Shown: positions 36,707 through 44,954 of the stretch, one piece after another
Numbering within the stretch: the stretch's first letter is position 1
How the letters are laid out: every line of letters begins with the position of its first letter
NCBI RefSeq assembly: GCF_001998885.1
Contig: NZ_CP019609.1
Coordinates: 1,476,001 to 1,540,000, forward strand
Direction: 5' to 3'
Length of the DNA stretch: 64,000 bases
Origin: Vagococcus penaei
Lineage (GTDB): Bacteria; Bacillota; Bacilli; Lactobacillales; Vagococcaceae
The notes under the pieces: generated by a model
What the model was told of the DNA's origin: nothing
The model's input: the letters and a program-made list of their open reading frames with translations, nothing else
The model's database searches: none
Made by a program: the position numbers and the translations under genes

Positions 36707-37924
36707 ATGAAATTTATTCATACATCCGATTTACATATTGATCAGCCATTTTCAGGAATTAATACGGATAACGAAACAGTAAAACAACTGGTTAATCAGG
36801 CGAATGAGACTGTCTTAACACGTTTAGTCGATCAGTGTATCAACGAAGCTGTGGACTTTTTATTGATTGTTGGTGATACATTTCATCAAGCTGTGTCATC
36901 TATTCGAATTCAAGCAATACTGATTGAACAATTTAATCGTTTGAACGATCAAGGCATAACGGTTGTCTTATCATTTGGTAATCACGATTACTATTCACCG
37001 ACTCGCTATTGGTTTGAGTGGCCTGAAAATGTCCTACTGTTTACAGAAGAAGCGGTCGAAACTAAAATCTTACCGTTAAAAAATGGGGAAACAGTTGCGA
37101 TTAGTGGTTTTTCTTATCAACACCAGTGGATTACAGATTACAAAGCACTTGAGTTCCCAGAACGGAATACACAAGCGACTTATCATATTGGTTTTTATCA
37201 TGGACAAGTTGGTAAAGATGGAAACTATGCGCCATTTACCATTTCTGATTTGACGCCAAGTTATGATTACTGGGCGCTTGGTCATATTCATAAGAGTGAC
37301 GTGATACGGGAGCATCCTGCAACGATTTATCCCGGTACACCGCAAGGACATCAGCGTAAAGAAACACAAGGTAAAGGTGTCGTGAGTGTGACACTAAAAA
37401 ATGGTCAAGTAGATTATGAGTGGCACCAACTAGCTCCAATTGTTTGGGACAACATTATGATTGATGTTGAGACAATCAAAGATCGCCAAGAATTATTAAA
37501 AGTCGTTTTAGACTATCTAACAACGGTTCCTGTTGATTCGGATTTACTGGTGATCAACTTAGCCTTACAGTGTGGAAAATCTGATTATTTATTAGATTTA
37601 CAACAAGACCAACGGGAAATTACGGATTACCTTCAACAAGAGTTGTTAACCCTAACTGACCAGAAAAAATATCTGACTCAAGTTAGTTTGACTGAATCCT
37701 TTAGCGATGATTTAGTGATGGGATTTGAGGCTGACTTAATTGATGATTTGAGTCGTAAGTTTTATGATATGAGTGAGTTTAAGCGCATCGGGAGTGATAT
37801 TTTACAGAATTCGGTAATTGCTAGCCGGTTAGAATGGGATGAACATGATGTGACGGAGTGTATTGCACGTAGCACACAGTTAATCAAAGATAAAATCCGA
37901 TTTAAAAGTGAGGTTGTCCAATGA
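36707..37924 (+). CDS. yhaO: DNA repair exonuclease YhaO (Mre11/SbcD-like metallophosphoesterase)
   Basis: 405 residues. The five metallophosphoesterase motifs are in order: SDLHID (about 7-12), GDTFH (about 56-60), GNHDYY (about 91-96), YHGQ, and GHIHK. This is an Mre11-type nuclease partner for the SMC-like YhaN encoded next, whose start overlaps its stop (ATGA). AAAGGAG precedes the ATG. The yhaO-yhaN-yhaM order is as in Bacillus. Confidence 0.93.
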   Translation: MKFIHTSDLHIDQPFSGINTDNETVKQLVNQANETVLTRLVDQCINEAVDFLLIVGDTFHQAVSSIRIQAILIEQFNRLNDQGITVVLSFGNHDYYSPTRYWFEWPENVLLFTEEAVETKILPLKNGETVAISGFSYQHQWITDYKALEFPERNTQATYHIGFYHGQVGKDGNYAPFTISDLTPSYDYWALGHIHKSDVIREHPATIYPGTPQGHQRKETQGKGVVSVTLKNGQVDYEWHQLAPIVWDNIMIDVETIKDRQELLKVVLDYLTTVPVDSDLLVINLALQCGKSDYLLDLQQDQREITDYLQQELLTLTDQKKYLTQVSLTESFSDDLVMGFEADLIDDLSRKFYDMSEFKRIGSDILQNSVIASRLEWDEHDVTECIARSTQLIKDKIRFKSEVVQ

Positions 37925-40662
37925 AACTAACGAGTTTACATATTCAAGGCTTTGGTCAATTTGACAATCAAACCTTCTATTTAACTGAGGGTTCACAATT
38001 AATTTTTGGTGGAAATGAATCAGGTAAATCCACGATTTATCAATTCATTCGAGCGATGTTATTTGGTTTTCCAAATAAGCGAGAGATGACACGTGATTTT
38101 GAACCATTATCAGGATCTTCTTATGGTGGACGCTTAGAATTAGATCATCCGACATATGGTCATGTAACAATTGAACGGTTTAAGAATAAGGCTAAGGGTC
38201 AAGCCAATGTTACATTAGAAGATGGTCAAACGGGTCAAGAGTCACTATTGAAGAAAATTATTAGTCCGTTAACTAGCCAACTATTTGATCAAGTTTTTAG
38301 TTTTCAACACGAACAATTAACTGATTTAACTCAAATGGATGAGGTACGATTGCAGCATTTACTGCTGTCAGTTGGTCTAACTGGTAGTGGACAATTAAAT
38401 AATTTAACTGATGTATTTCTTAAAGAACGTCAACAAATTTTTAAACCAACAGGGCGCTTACCTGAACTCAATCGTCAATTAAAAGAGTTTAAATTACTTG
38501 AACAAAAAATTACAGCAATTGAAAATCAAGAACAAAGTTATCGCACGAAGTTAGCAGAACAAGACGCGTTAACAGAGAATTTGGTTAACTTACGGCAACG
38601 TTTGGTAGAAGAAGTTACTCAAGAACAACGTTTTATTGAGCAACAAAAGCGGTTTGCTTTATATGTTGAGTACACTAGTCTAGAACAAGAAGTTGGTGCG
38701 ACAAGACCATCTGAACCACAAACGGTAATGGCAGTTCAGGATAACTTGCAAGAGTATCGTTTTTTAGAGGCGAAAGAAAAAGAATTGCTTGAACAACAAG
38801 CGACGCAACAAGAAAATGTGTCTCCAGCTTTTATGTTCTATTTAGATAATCAAACCTTATTCAATCAATTACTTGCCAATCAAATGACAGTCGAATCATT
38901 AAGTGAGCGTCAAGAGATGTTGACACAGCAAGTGGTAGATGAGAGTCACCAATTGGAACAATTATGTGCGACTCATGACATGGATCAAGGAGTGACGACT
39001 GAAAAGCTAGACCAAGGTGTGATAAAAGAGATTGAAGGCGTGGCTGAACGCGAGGAAATTTTAATTCGTGAGAAGATTATTCTAACGAATGAAAAAAGTC
39101 GGTTAATGATACGTAAGAAAGAGCTCGACCAACAACTAACGAGTATGGAAGAGGCAATGGAGCAATCACAACCGCAGAATCAAGTGGCTAGTCGACGTGG
39201 TTTTAGTACCAATCAAATGATTAGTGTTGTTTTAGGAGCGATCGGAGTTATATTCTTATTACTAATGATTTTGCTACCCAATCTTTTATTGATTGTTCCA
39301 GCAGTATTATTAGTTGGTGGTGGTGTTTTCCTTTGGATTAAGTCAGCTACAGAACCAGCACAACAAGCAGTATCAAGCTTTAATCCAATGGTAACTAAAG
39401 ATTATTATCAAAAACAATTAGCTGAGGCAGACGAGCTAGCTTATGAGTTAAATAAAATGGATGATAAATTGGAAACAACGGCTAATCAACTATCAGTTAT
39501 AGAGGATCAAAAATTGATTTGGCATAAGTTATATGGCTTTCGCTTAAAAGAGACATTAACATCTTGGTTAACTAAAATTCCTGTTGTTGTACAGCTTCAA
39601 GAATTGCAACGCAAAATTGCTCAAAGCAAAGAACAATTAGCTGAGTGCGAGTCTAAGTTGCAGACATTCCAAGAGGATTTAGCATTTACAAAACAATGGA
39701 TTGGACTAGAAACAGATAAAGTTCGTGAACAATACCAAGCTGTACAACAGTTTGTTTCTGATCAACAAGCTCTAGCACAAACTGAACGTGTAGCTTATGC
39801 TAAAACCGAATCTTTCCAACAAACCATAGACACGCTTCGTCAGGACCAATCAACTTTACTAAATAAATTAATCGAGTTAACAGCTGATCAAAAAATGACA
39901 AAATTAGATGATGTAATCAGTTGGTTATCACAACAAACAAATCTTCAAAGTAATCAGCGCGAATTAGCTGATTTACGTTTACGCTTAGAAGATTATTTTG
40001 ATTTGACACAAACCTATGATTTAGCCTCAATTAATGATGGTTTAATTCAAGTATCATTGGCGAAAGACGCAACTGAACAAGAGATTACTAAGACACAAGA
40101 TGCGTTACAAGCTGTCCGATTTGATATCAAAGAAATGGAAAAAAATGGTACATTGGATGAATTGTATCAACAACAGGCTAATCAATTAAGTGTGATACGA
40201 CAACTTTCAGATGATTGGTTAGTCTATCGTATGGCTGAGGAAATTATCCAAGAGTTGTTTCAATTTCTATCTGACCAGCAGTTACCGAGCTTACTGACGG
40301 CAGTATCGAATTACTTTAATTTACTAACTGAAGAACGATACACACAAGTGCTAATCAAAGATAGTCAACTAGTTGTGAAAGATGCTCAGCGGCAAACATT
40401 AGCAACAACACAATTATCAACTGGTACTAGAGATCAGCTATATATTTCGTTCCGTTTAGCCTTTATTCAAATGCATCAAAGTGATTATCATAGTCCAATT
40501 ATTATTGATGATGGTTGGTTGCATTTTGATTGGAAACGCAAAGAAACATTGTTTAAATTAATTCAATTTTTAGGTAAAGAGTCCCAAGTGATTTGTCTAT
40601 CTTCTGACAAAGACATGAAGGAATATTTTGATCAAACGAAACAAGCAGTTATTGCATTGTAA
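37921..40662 (+). CDS. yhaN: SMC/Rad50-like ATPase YhaN
   Basis: 913 residues. Walker A is GGNESGKST (about 30-38). The long coiled coil (about 165-430 and 490-830) is interrupted by two adjacent hydrophobic stretches (about 433-475: VVLGAIGVIFLLLMILLPNL then LIVPAVLLVGGGVFLWI). These probably form a membrane hairpin, unlike SbcC. The C-terminal signature LSTGTRDQLYISFRLAF and Walker B IIIDDGWLHFD complete the ABC head. Expected complex: YhaO-YhaN nuclease-ATPase, membrane-associated. Confidence 0.92.
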   Translation: MKLTSLHIQGFGQFDNQTFYLTEGSQLIFGGNESGKSTIYQFIRAMLFGFPNKREMTRDFEPLSGSSYGGRLELDHPTYGHVTIERFKNKAKGQANVTLEDGQTGQESLLKKIISPLTSQLFDQVFSFQHEQLTDLTQMDEVRLQHLLLSVGLTGSGQLNNLTDVFLKERQQIFKPTGRLPELNRQLKEFKLLEQKITAIENQEQSYRTKLAEQDALTENLVNLRQRLVEEVTQEQRFIEQQKRFALYVEYTSLEQEVGATRPSEPQTVMAVQDNLQEYRFLEAKEKELLEQQATQQENVSPAFMFYLDNQTLFNQLLANQMTVESLSERQEMLTQQVVDESHQLEQLCATHDMDQGVTTEKLDQGVIKEIEGVAEREEILIREKIILTNEKSRLMIRKKELDQQLTSMEEAMEQSQPQNQVASRRGFSTNQMISVVLGAIGVIFLLLMILLPNLLLIVPAVLLVGGGVFLWIKSATEPAQQAVSSFNPMVTKDYYQKQLAEADELAYELNKMDDKLETTANQLSVIEDQKLIWHKLYGFRLKETLTSWLTKIPVVVQLQELQRKIAQSKEQLAECESKLQTFQEDLAFTKQWIGLETDKVREQYQAVQQFVSDQQALAQTERVAYAKTESFQQTIDTLRQDQSTLLNKLIELTADQKMTKLDDVISWLSQQTNLQSNQRELADLRLRLEDYFDLTQTYDLASINDGLIQVSLAKDATEQEITKTQDALQAVRFDIKEMEKNGTLDELYQQQANQLSVIRQLSDDWLVYRMAEEIIQELFQFLSDQQLPSLLTAVSNYFNLLTEERYTQVLIKDSQLVVKDAQRQTLATTQLSTGTRDQLYISFRLAFIQMHQSDYHSPIIIDDGWLHFDWKRKETLFKLIQFLGKESQVICLSSDKDMKEYFDQTKQAVIAL

Positions 40663-40674
40663 GGAGCGTTTTGA

Positions 40675-41616
40675 ATGAAAAAATTAAGAGAACTAGTCGT
40701 TGATGAAACATTTGAACTATTTGTTTTGTTAAAAAACGCTGATGTCCGTGTGGCACGCAATGGTAAAAAGTTTATTGCGTTCACATTCCAAGATACATCA
40801 GGGACGATTGATGGGAAGTATTGGGGAGCATCTGATGATGAAATTGAAAAATTTCAAGCCGGAAGAGTGGTTTGTCTGGGTGGTAAGCGTGAGACATATC
40901 AAAACATGCCCCAAGTTAAAATTATTAGTTTGCGATTAACACATGAGGGTGAGCCAAATGATCCGACACTCTATATGGAAAAAGCGCCCGTTAATAGTGA
41001 GGACATGCGTGAGGAAATCAATACATTCCTATTTGCGATTGACCATGGAAAATGGCATCGGATTGTCCGCCATATTTTAACAAAATATCAAAAAGAATTT
41101 TTTGATTTTCCAGCAGCTAAACGTAATCATCATGCATTTGCAGGTGGGCTAGCCTTTCATACAGTGACCATGTTGCGATTAGCAAAAACTGTGTGTCAGC
41201 AATACGTTGAAGTAAATCCAGCATTGTTATATGCAGGTATTATTCTTCATGATCTAGGTAAAGTCAAAGAATTAAGTGGCGCGTTGTCGACGGAATACAC
41301 GTTATCTGGCAACTTACTAGGACATATCGTGATGGCAGATGAAGAAATTACAAAAGCTTGCGTAGAACTAAATATGGATGACCAAGAAGAAGATATTTTA
41401 GTGTTAAAACACGTTGTCCTTGCCCATCATGGATTGCTAGAATATGGGTCACCTGTGCGCCCTAAAATCATGGAGGCGGAAATTTTACATCACATTGATA
41501 ATTTAGATGCTTCGATTCAGATGATGTTAGGCTCATTAAAACAAGTAAGTCCGGGTGAATACACAGAGCGTATTTTTGGCTTAGATAATCGCAATTTCTA
41601 TTTACCAAAATTATAA
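40675..41616 (+). CDS. yhaM: 3'-5' exoribonuclease YhaM
   Basis: 313 residues. The N-terminal OB-fold (about 15-95, including FTFQDTSGTIDGKYWGA) is followed by an HD domain with HHAFAGGLAFHTVTML (about 158-173), ILHDLGKVKEL (about 191-201), and HHIDNLDA. YhaM degrades RNA and single-stranded DNA from the 3' end with manganese. AAGGAG precedes the ATG, 12 nt after yhaN. Completes the YhaO-YhaN-YhaM operon. Confidence 0.94.
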   Translation: MKKLRELVVDETFELFVLLKNADVRVARNGKKFIAFTFQDTSGTIDGKYWGASDDEIEKFQAGRVVCLGGKRETYQNMPQVKIISLRLTHEGEPNDPTLYMEKAPVNSEDMREEINTFLFAIDHGKWHRIVRHILTKYQKEFFDFPAAKRNHHAFAGGLAFHTVTMLRLAKTVCQQYVEVNPALLYAGIILHDLGKVKELSGALSTEYTLSGNLLGHIVMADEEITKACVELNMDDQEEDILVLKHVVLAHHGLLEYGSPVRPKIMEAEILHHIDNLDASIQMMLGSLKQVSPGEYTERIFGLDNRNFYLPKL

Positions 41617-41644
41617 GGATGAGTAGCGTATAGTTAAAATAATT

Positions 41645-41686
41645 AAAAAACTGTTGAATCTATCTTTGGATTCAACAGTTTTTTTC
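41645..41686 (+). terminator. Terminator after yhaM
   Basis: ACTGTTGAATC (41650-41660) pairs with GATTCAACAGT (41669-41679); A tract before and T tract after. Confidence 0.94.
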
Positions 41687-41738
41687 TATTCTGAGTGATT
41701 GTTATTTTTACATTGATTTTAATGGTAAAATTGACGTA

Positions 41739-41777
41739 TCTACAACTTGTAGAGTGTTTAGAATAGTAATTCTACAA
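41739..41777 (+). promoter_or_regulatory. Palindromic operator and half-site upstream of the HTH-membrane gene
   Basis: TCTACAACTTGTAGA (41739-41753) is a perfect palindrome with 7-bp arms. A second TCTACAA half-site is at 41771-41777. TTGACG (41731-41736) lies immediately upstream as a possible -35, with TAGAAT at 41759-41764. The spacing differs from BlaI/CopY boxes (three rather than two central bases). Probable autoregulatory site. Confidence 0.5.
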
Positions 41778-41833
41778 GGATAAGGTAGAAATAGAGTATA
41801 AATTAAGCATAATGAAACTAGGAGGTTATTTCA

Positions 41834-42508
41834 ATGGAGATAAGCAAAAGAATAAAAGAATTCCGACAGTCTAATCAATTAACACAAAAAGAATTAGGCG
41901 AACAATTGAATGTATCTGACAAAACGATTTCAAGTTGGGAAACAGGAAGAACCTATCCGGATGTTTCTATGATAATAAAATTATCAGATATATTTGATAT
42001 ATCTTTAGACGAGTTTTTGAGAGGAGATGTGAAGATAGTGGAAAAAATTGACAAAGATCTTCGACAGAAAAAAATATATAAATATGGCTTAGTTATAGGT
42101 AGCTTACTGGTCTTAACAGGAATTATATTTTTGAATACATATCAATACAAAAATCAATTAGTCGATAGATTTAATCCATTCATGAAAATGGAGATAGGTT
42201 ATGCCACATTACCCAAAAAAGTAACGTATAACGGAGGGGAAAAATATAGCTTAAAGAAAAGGGAAGAAAACATCGCCCAATTTCCTGATCCATATAAGAA
42301 TATTAGGGTAGTCAACGATCCTTTTGGTGATACTAGTCTACTAACTTTTGAAGGAGGACAGTCTCCTGAAGGAAAAAATTATGCTATGGTCCAACATAAA
42401 GGGTTATATGTACGCCGAATTTCTTTCGTTTCTTGGGAGTCAATTCCAGGAGTTATTAGAGATAACATGTCGAAAGATTATGTGGCTATTCCTATGGATG
42501 ATGAATAA
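41834..42508 (+). CDS. Membrane-bound XRE-family HTH protein with extracytoplasmic domain
   Basis: 224 residues. N-terminal Cro/CI HTH (about 1-65: ISKRIKEFRQSNQLTQKELG, LNVSDKTISSWETGRTYPDV). One membrane segment follows (YGLVIGSLLVLTGIIFLNTY, about 83-102). The C-terminal part (about 105-224), predicted outside the cell, contains the segment NDPFGDTSLLTFEGGQSPEG. This one-component layout suggests direct coupling of an outside signal to DNA binding. AGGAGG precedes the ATG. It is isolated between terminators; target genes are unknown and the nearest candidate is itself. Confidence 0.75.
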   Translation: MEISKRIKEFRQSNQLTQKELGEQLNVSDKTISSWETGRTYPDVSMIIKLSDIFDISLDEFLRGDVKIVEKIDKDLRQKKIYKYGLVIGSLLVLTGIIFLNTYQYKNQLVDRFNPFMKMEIGYATLPKKVTYNGGEKYSLKKREENIAQFPDPYKNIRVVNDPFGDTSLLTFEGGQSPEGKNYAMVQHKGLYVRRISFVSWESIPGVIRDNMSKDYVAIPMDDE

Positions 42509-42544
42509 GGAAAGCTCAAAAAGTTTATGTGAACGCACTACATA

Positions 42545-42580
42545 AAAAAGTCGAAGAGACGGAAATCTCTTTGGCTTTTT
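42545..42580 (+). terminator. Terminator after the HTH-membrane gene
   Basis: AAAAAGTCGAAGAGA pairs with TCTCTTTGGCTTTTT (two mismatches) around CGGAAA. Confidence 0.75.
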
Positions 42581-42931
42581 GGTATACGATGAACTTAAAA
42601 CAACTGACAGTAGTTCCTACTTAAAAAGTGGACATCATGCGAAACTGATTTTTTATTTTAAACTTTTCAACAGATCTGTATAACTTACTTTATTCTTAAT
42701 TTTTCTGATTTTATCGTAAGCCGTAGACTGACTAAGACTTACAGACATCAACATTGTGAATCTGAATTGCTCTACCACAAACAACTCAAAGGGACCCTTC
42801 TAACTAAAGACTCCTTTTTTATGAGATTGTGAAATGTCAAAAGTGCGATTGTAAGAAGTACGTTATTTACTAGAATTAATTCAGCATACTCTCGCCAGTA
42901 TTTTTAATAGTAGAAGAAAACGCGCTAGGAA
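42581..42931. other. About 350 bp of apparently decayed sequence
   Basis: No intact gene. On the minus strand, an open stretch of about 45 codons ending at the TAA 42653-42655 reads FVVEQFRFTMLMSVSLSQ then STAYDKIRKIKNKVSYTDLL. The STAYDKIRKIN-like pattern resembles helix-turn-helix excisionase or phage/ICE regulator fragments, but this is by eye. It has no clear ribosome binding site. A plus-strand Cys-rich scrap (KCQKCDCKKYV near 42840-42870) is also frame-limited. Likely the remnant of a lost mobile or regulatory gene. Confidence 0.4.
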
Positions 42932-42970
42932 AAAAATGACCTATCTCCTGTTTTGGAGTAGGTCATTTTT
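42932..42970 (-). terminator. Terminator of the sortase gene (bidirectional)
   Basis: AAAAATGACCTATCTCC pairs with GGAGTAGGTCATTTTT (one mismatch). On the minus strand the hairpin is followed by a T tract 30 bp past the sortase stop. Confidence 0.88.
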
Positions 42971-42999
42971 GATAAATTTAATTAATGAATCTTGTTTAC

Positions 43000-43779
43000 T
43001 TAATTACTTTGGGGTAACTTAAATGCCTCTGTCATATCTTTTGTTGCGGCATTACCAGCAGTGACTTTTACTAACTCACCTTGAACAATAAGACGATTTT
43101 CACCACTGACGTCACACGTTACTAAAGTTACTAGTCGCTTACCAGGGACGTCATCAATAATTTCAATACGTGTTGGCTCGACATATTCCTTCATCGTGAC
43201 TTTATACTCATAAATATAGTCTAAATCGGTCAGATAAATAGAGCTACCCATCTCTACACGTACTAATGGCGCAAATAACAGTTTAGGATCGTACATATAA
43301 TGACTAGCTAAGCCGTAATTACCTTTCCCCATGACTTGGTCTTCTTTCATAGTTCCCGCACCAATTGCGATTGAATAATTTGAGACACCTTTAAAAATTG
43401 GTAAATTCAAATCGACACTGGGAATGGCAATGCCACCTAATACATGCATATTAGCGGTATTATTTCGAGCTTCAGCGACTAAATTAAAGTCCAATGACTG
43501 GACATCTTCAAAATCAAAGGTGGCTTTTTTGTCTTGATTTTTTTTAATATCTGTTGCTGTATAGTTATTAACAGTAAATTTTTGTGTTGTATCTTTAACT
43601 AAATAGTTTTTAATTTGATTGTTAAAAACTAAGGCTAAACCAACGACTAACAGACAGAGAATCAGTAGGTTGATTAAGGTATTTTTAATTCGTGTTCCCC
43701 ATGTTTTAGGCTGTTTTTTTTGACGTCGATTTCGTTGCGACCGAGTCGGTGGTTGGTTAGGGTTTTGTTTTTTTGAAAT
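43000..43779 (-). CDS. srtA: Class A sortase with probable AUU start codon
   Basis: Transpeptidase anchoring LPXTG proteins to the wall. Read from ATT at 43777-43779 the product has 259 residues: a basic N-terminus, a membrane segment (about 34-52, LINLLILCLLVVGLALVF), and the sortase barrel with His160 (ASHYMYD), Cys222 (LVTCDVSG) and Arg229 (ENRLIVQGEL). The only canonical in-frame start is a TTG at 43494 (residue 96), which would delete the membrane anchor and a strand and has no ribosome binding site. An excellent GGGAGG (about 43788-43794) sits 8 nt before the ATT. In-frame sequence further upstream has no ATG, GTG or TTG. No LPXTG substrate gene is adjacent, suggesting a housekeeping sortase. 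Confidence 0.85.
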   Translation of the reverse strand: MSKKQNPNQPPTRSQRNRRQKKQPKTWGTRIKNTLINLLILCLLVVGLALVFNNQIKNYLVKDTTQKFTVNNYTATDIKKNQDKKATFDFEDVQSLDFNLVAEARNNTANMHVLGGIAIPSVDLNLPIFKGVSNYSIAIGAGTMKEDQVMGKGNYGLASHYMYDPKLLFAPLVRVEMGSSIYLTDLDYIYEYKVTMKEYVEPTRIEIIDDVPGKRLVTLVTCDVSGENRLIVQGELVKVTAGNAATKDMTEAFKLPQSN

Positions 43780-43997
43780 GAGCGTTCCCTCCCTTTTTTT
43801 AGTAACTCTATCATACCACAGCCGTCGAAAAAAGTGGATAAATCCGTTTACTTTTTGACTGTTACATTAATGTTGCTAAATAACACTTTTTAAGGACTAC
43901 TGTAATAAAAATTTAATCTATTAAAGTTAGCTATTCTAGTATGATAAGTGGTATAGTTACTATATACATTAGTAGTTTAAGGAGAAAGGGGTGAGTA

Positions 43998-44770
43998 ATG
44001 TTGCGAGATTATTTGTATGTTCATTTAGACAGAGTGAGCAACTCAATTTTATCTAGAGGACTAACACATAATGATTTTTATCGTTATACATTGCATCGAC
44101 CTCAAAATTTATTATTGTTAAATCCAATAGACCAAAATGGTGAATATGAGACCCACACAGGTTTTCGTGTGATTCGAGGTGCTCGTTTTGTTGATAGTTA
44201 TCTCGCAATTATGAGTCAGAAAAAAGGTCAGGAAACCAAATGGATCGATTTTGAAGATTACGATGTCTTGCAGCGTCTGACAGCTAATGAAGTTGCTGAG
44301 TTGTTATATTTTGGTCATATGAAATCACAATTAAATTCTCCTTTTTTCTATAAGTTACAAAATAATTATGCTTTTTTTGAAATTAATGAAGATACAACAA
44401 AAGTTTATTATCGAAATATTGATGATTTTTATCGGATATTATCTAAAAAATTATCTTTGTTAGTAGATGATAAAATAAATACGTCAGTTTCTTTCTTTAG
44501 AAAAAAATAATTATTACGGAAATGCCAGTGGACATTGTGGAGCGTCTAAAATTAGTTATGCAAGAAGGCGTTATCTTCGATACGTCACAAGCTGGATTGA
44601 AAAATGGATTCTTCCGAGTGCCTATTTATATTGTTGAAGACAATTTGCGTAAAGTTGACCAACCATATTTTAAATCGGATGAACAGATTGGGTCCATTAG
44701 TTATGATGTTGCTCAGAAAAAGTGGTCTGTACAAAAAGAACATTTCGATAGTTTTTATGCGTCAAAATAA
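43998..44770 (+). pseudogene. Conserved protein of unknown function, frame broken at A_AAA_AAA
   Basis: First frame 43998-44510 (170 residues, AAGGGG before ATG) ends SVSFFRKK-stop. A second frame, open from 44501 to 44770, continues KIITEMPVDIVERLKLVMQEG and onward, but its first ATG (44522) has no ribosome binding site. A -1 shift on AAAAAAA (44501-44507), or one more A, gives a single 257-residue protein. The N-terminus (LHRPQNLLLLNPIDQNGEYE) and the C-terminal part both look like soluble mixed alpha/beta sequence. I recognise no family. Programmed frameshift, true frameshift mutation or sequencing error cannot be separated here. Confidence 0.65.
44501..44507 (+). other. A_AAA_AAA slippery heptamer
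   Basis: Seven A in the phase A-AAA-AAA relative to the upstream frame, followed at once by TAA. This is a canonical -1 slippage phase, and the -1 frame stays open for 88 codons afterwards. No obvious strong hairpin is seen in the next 15 nt. Confidence 0.7.
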
Positions 44771-44806
44771 TAGTATTAATTTTAGAAGAGGTTTAAAATT
44801 AATTTG

Positions 44807-44876
44807 AAAACGAGTAAAGTTATCAAGTAGGAATTTAGTAAAATTTTGTTTCCTTGATGACTATGACTCGTTTTTT
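44807..44876 (+). terminator. Long hairpin terminator before ddl
   Basis: AAAACGAGT (44807-44815) pairs with ACTCGTTTT (44866-44874), and AGTTATCAAG with CTTGATGACT (one G-U), plus GGAA/TTCC near the loop. T tract follows. Confidence 0.85.
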
Positions 44877-44954
44877 ATCTTTATTAAGGCATTGACTAGG
44901 TTTTTTGAGTGAAATAAAGTATAATTAGTCATGAAAAAAATTAGGGGGATTACT

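Noticed and set aside
43000-43494. Sortase starting at TTG 43494
   Set aside because: It would lack the membrane anchor and part of the barrel and has no ribosome binding site, while the same frame continues upstream through a transmembrane segment to an ATT with an ideal site.
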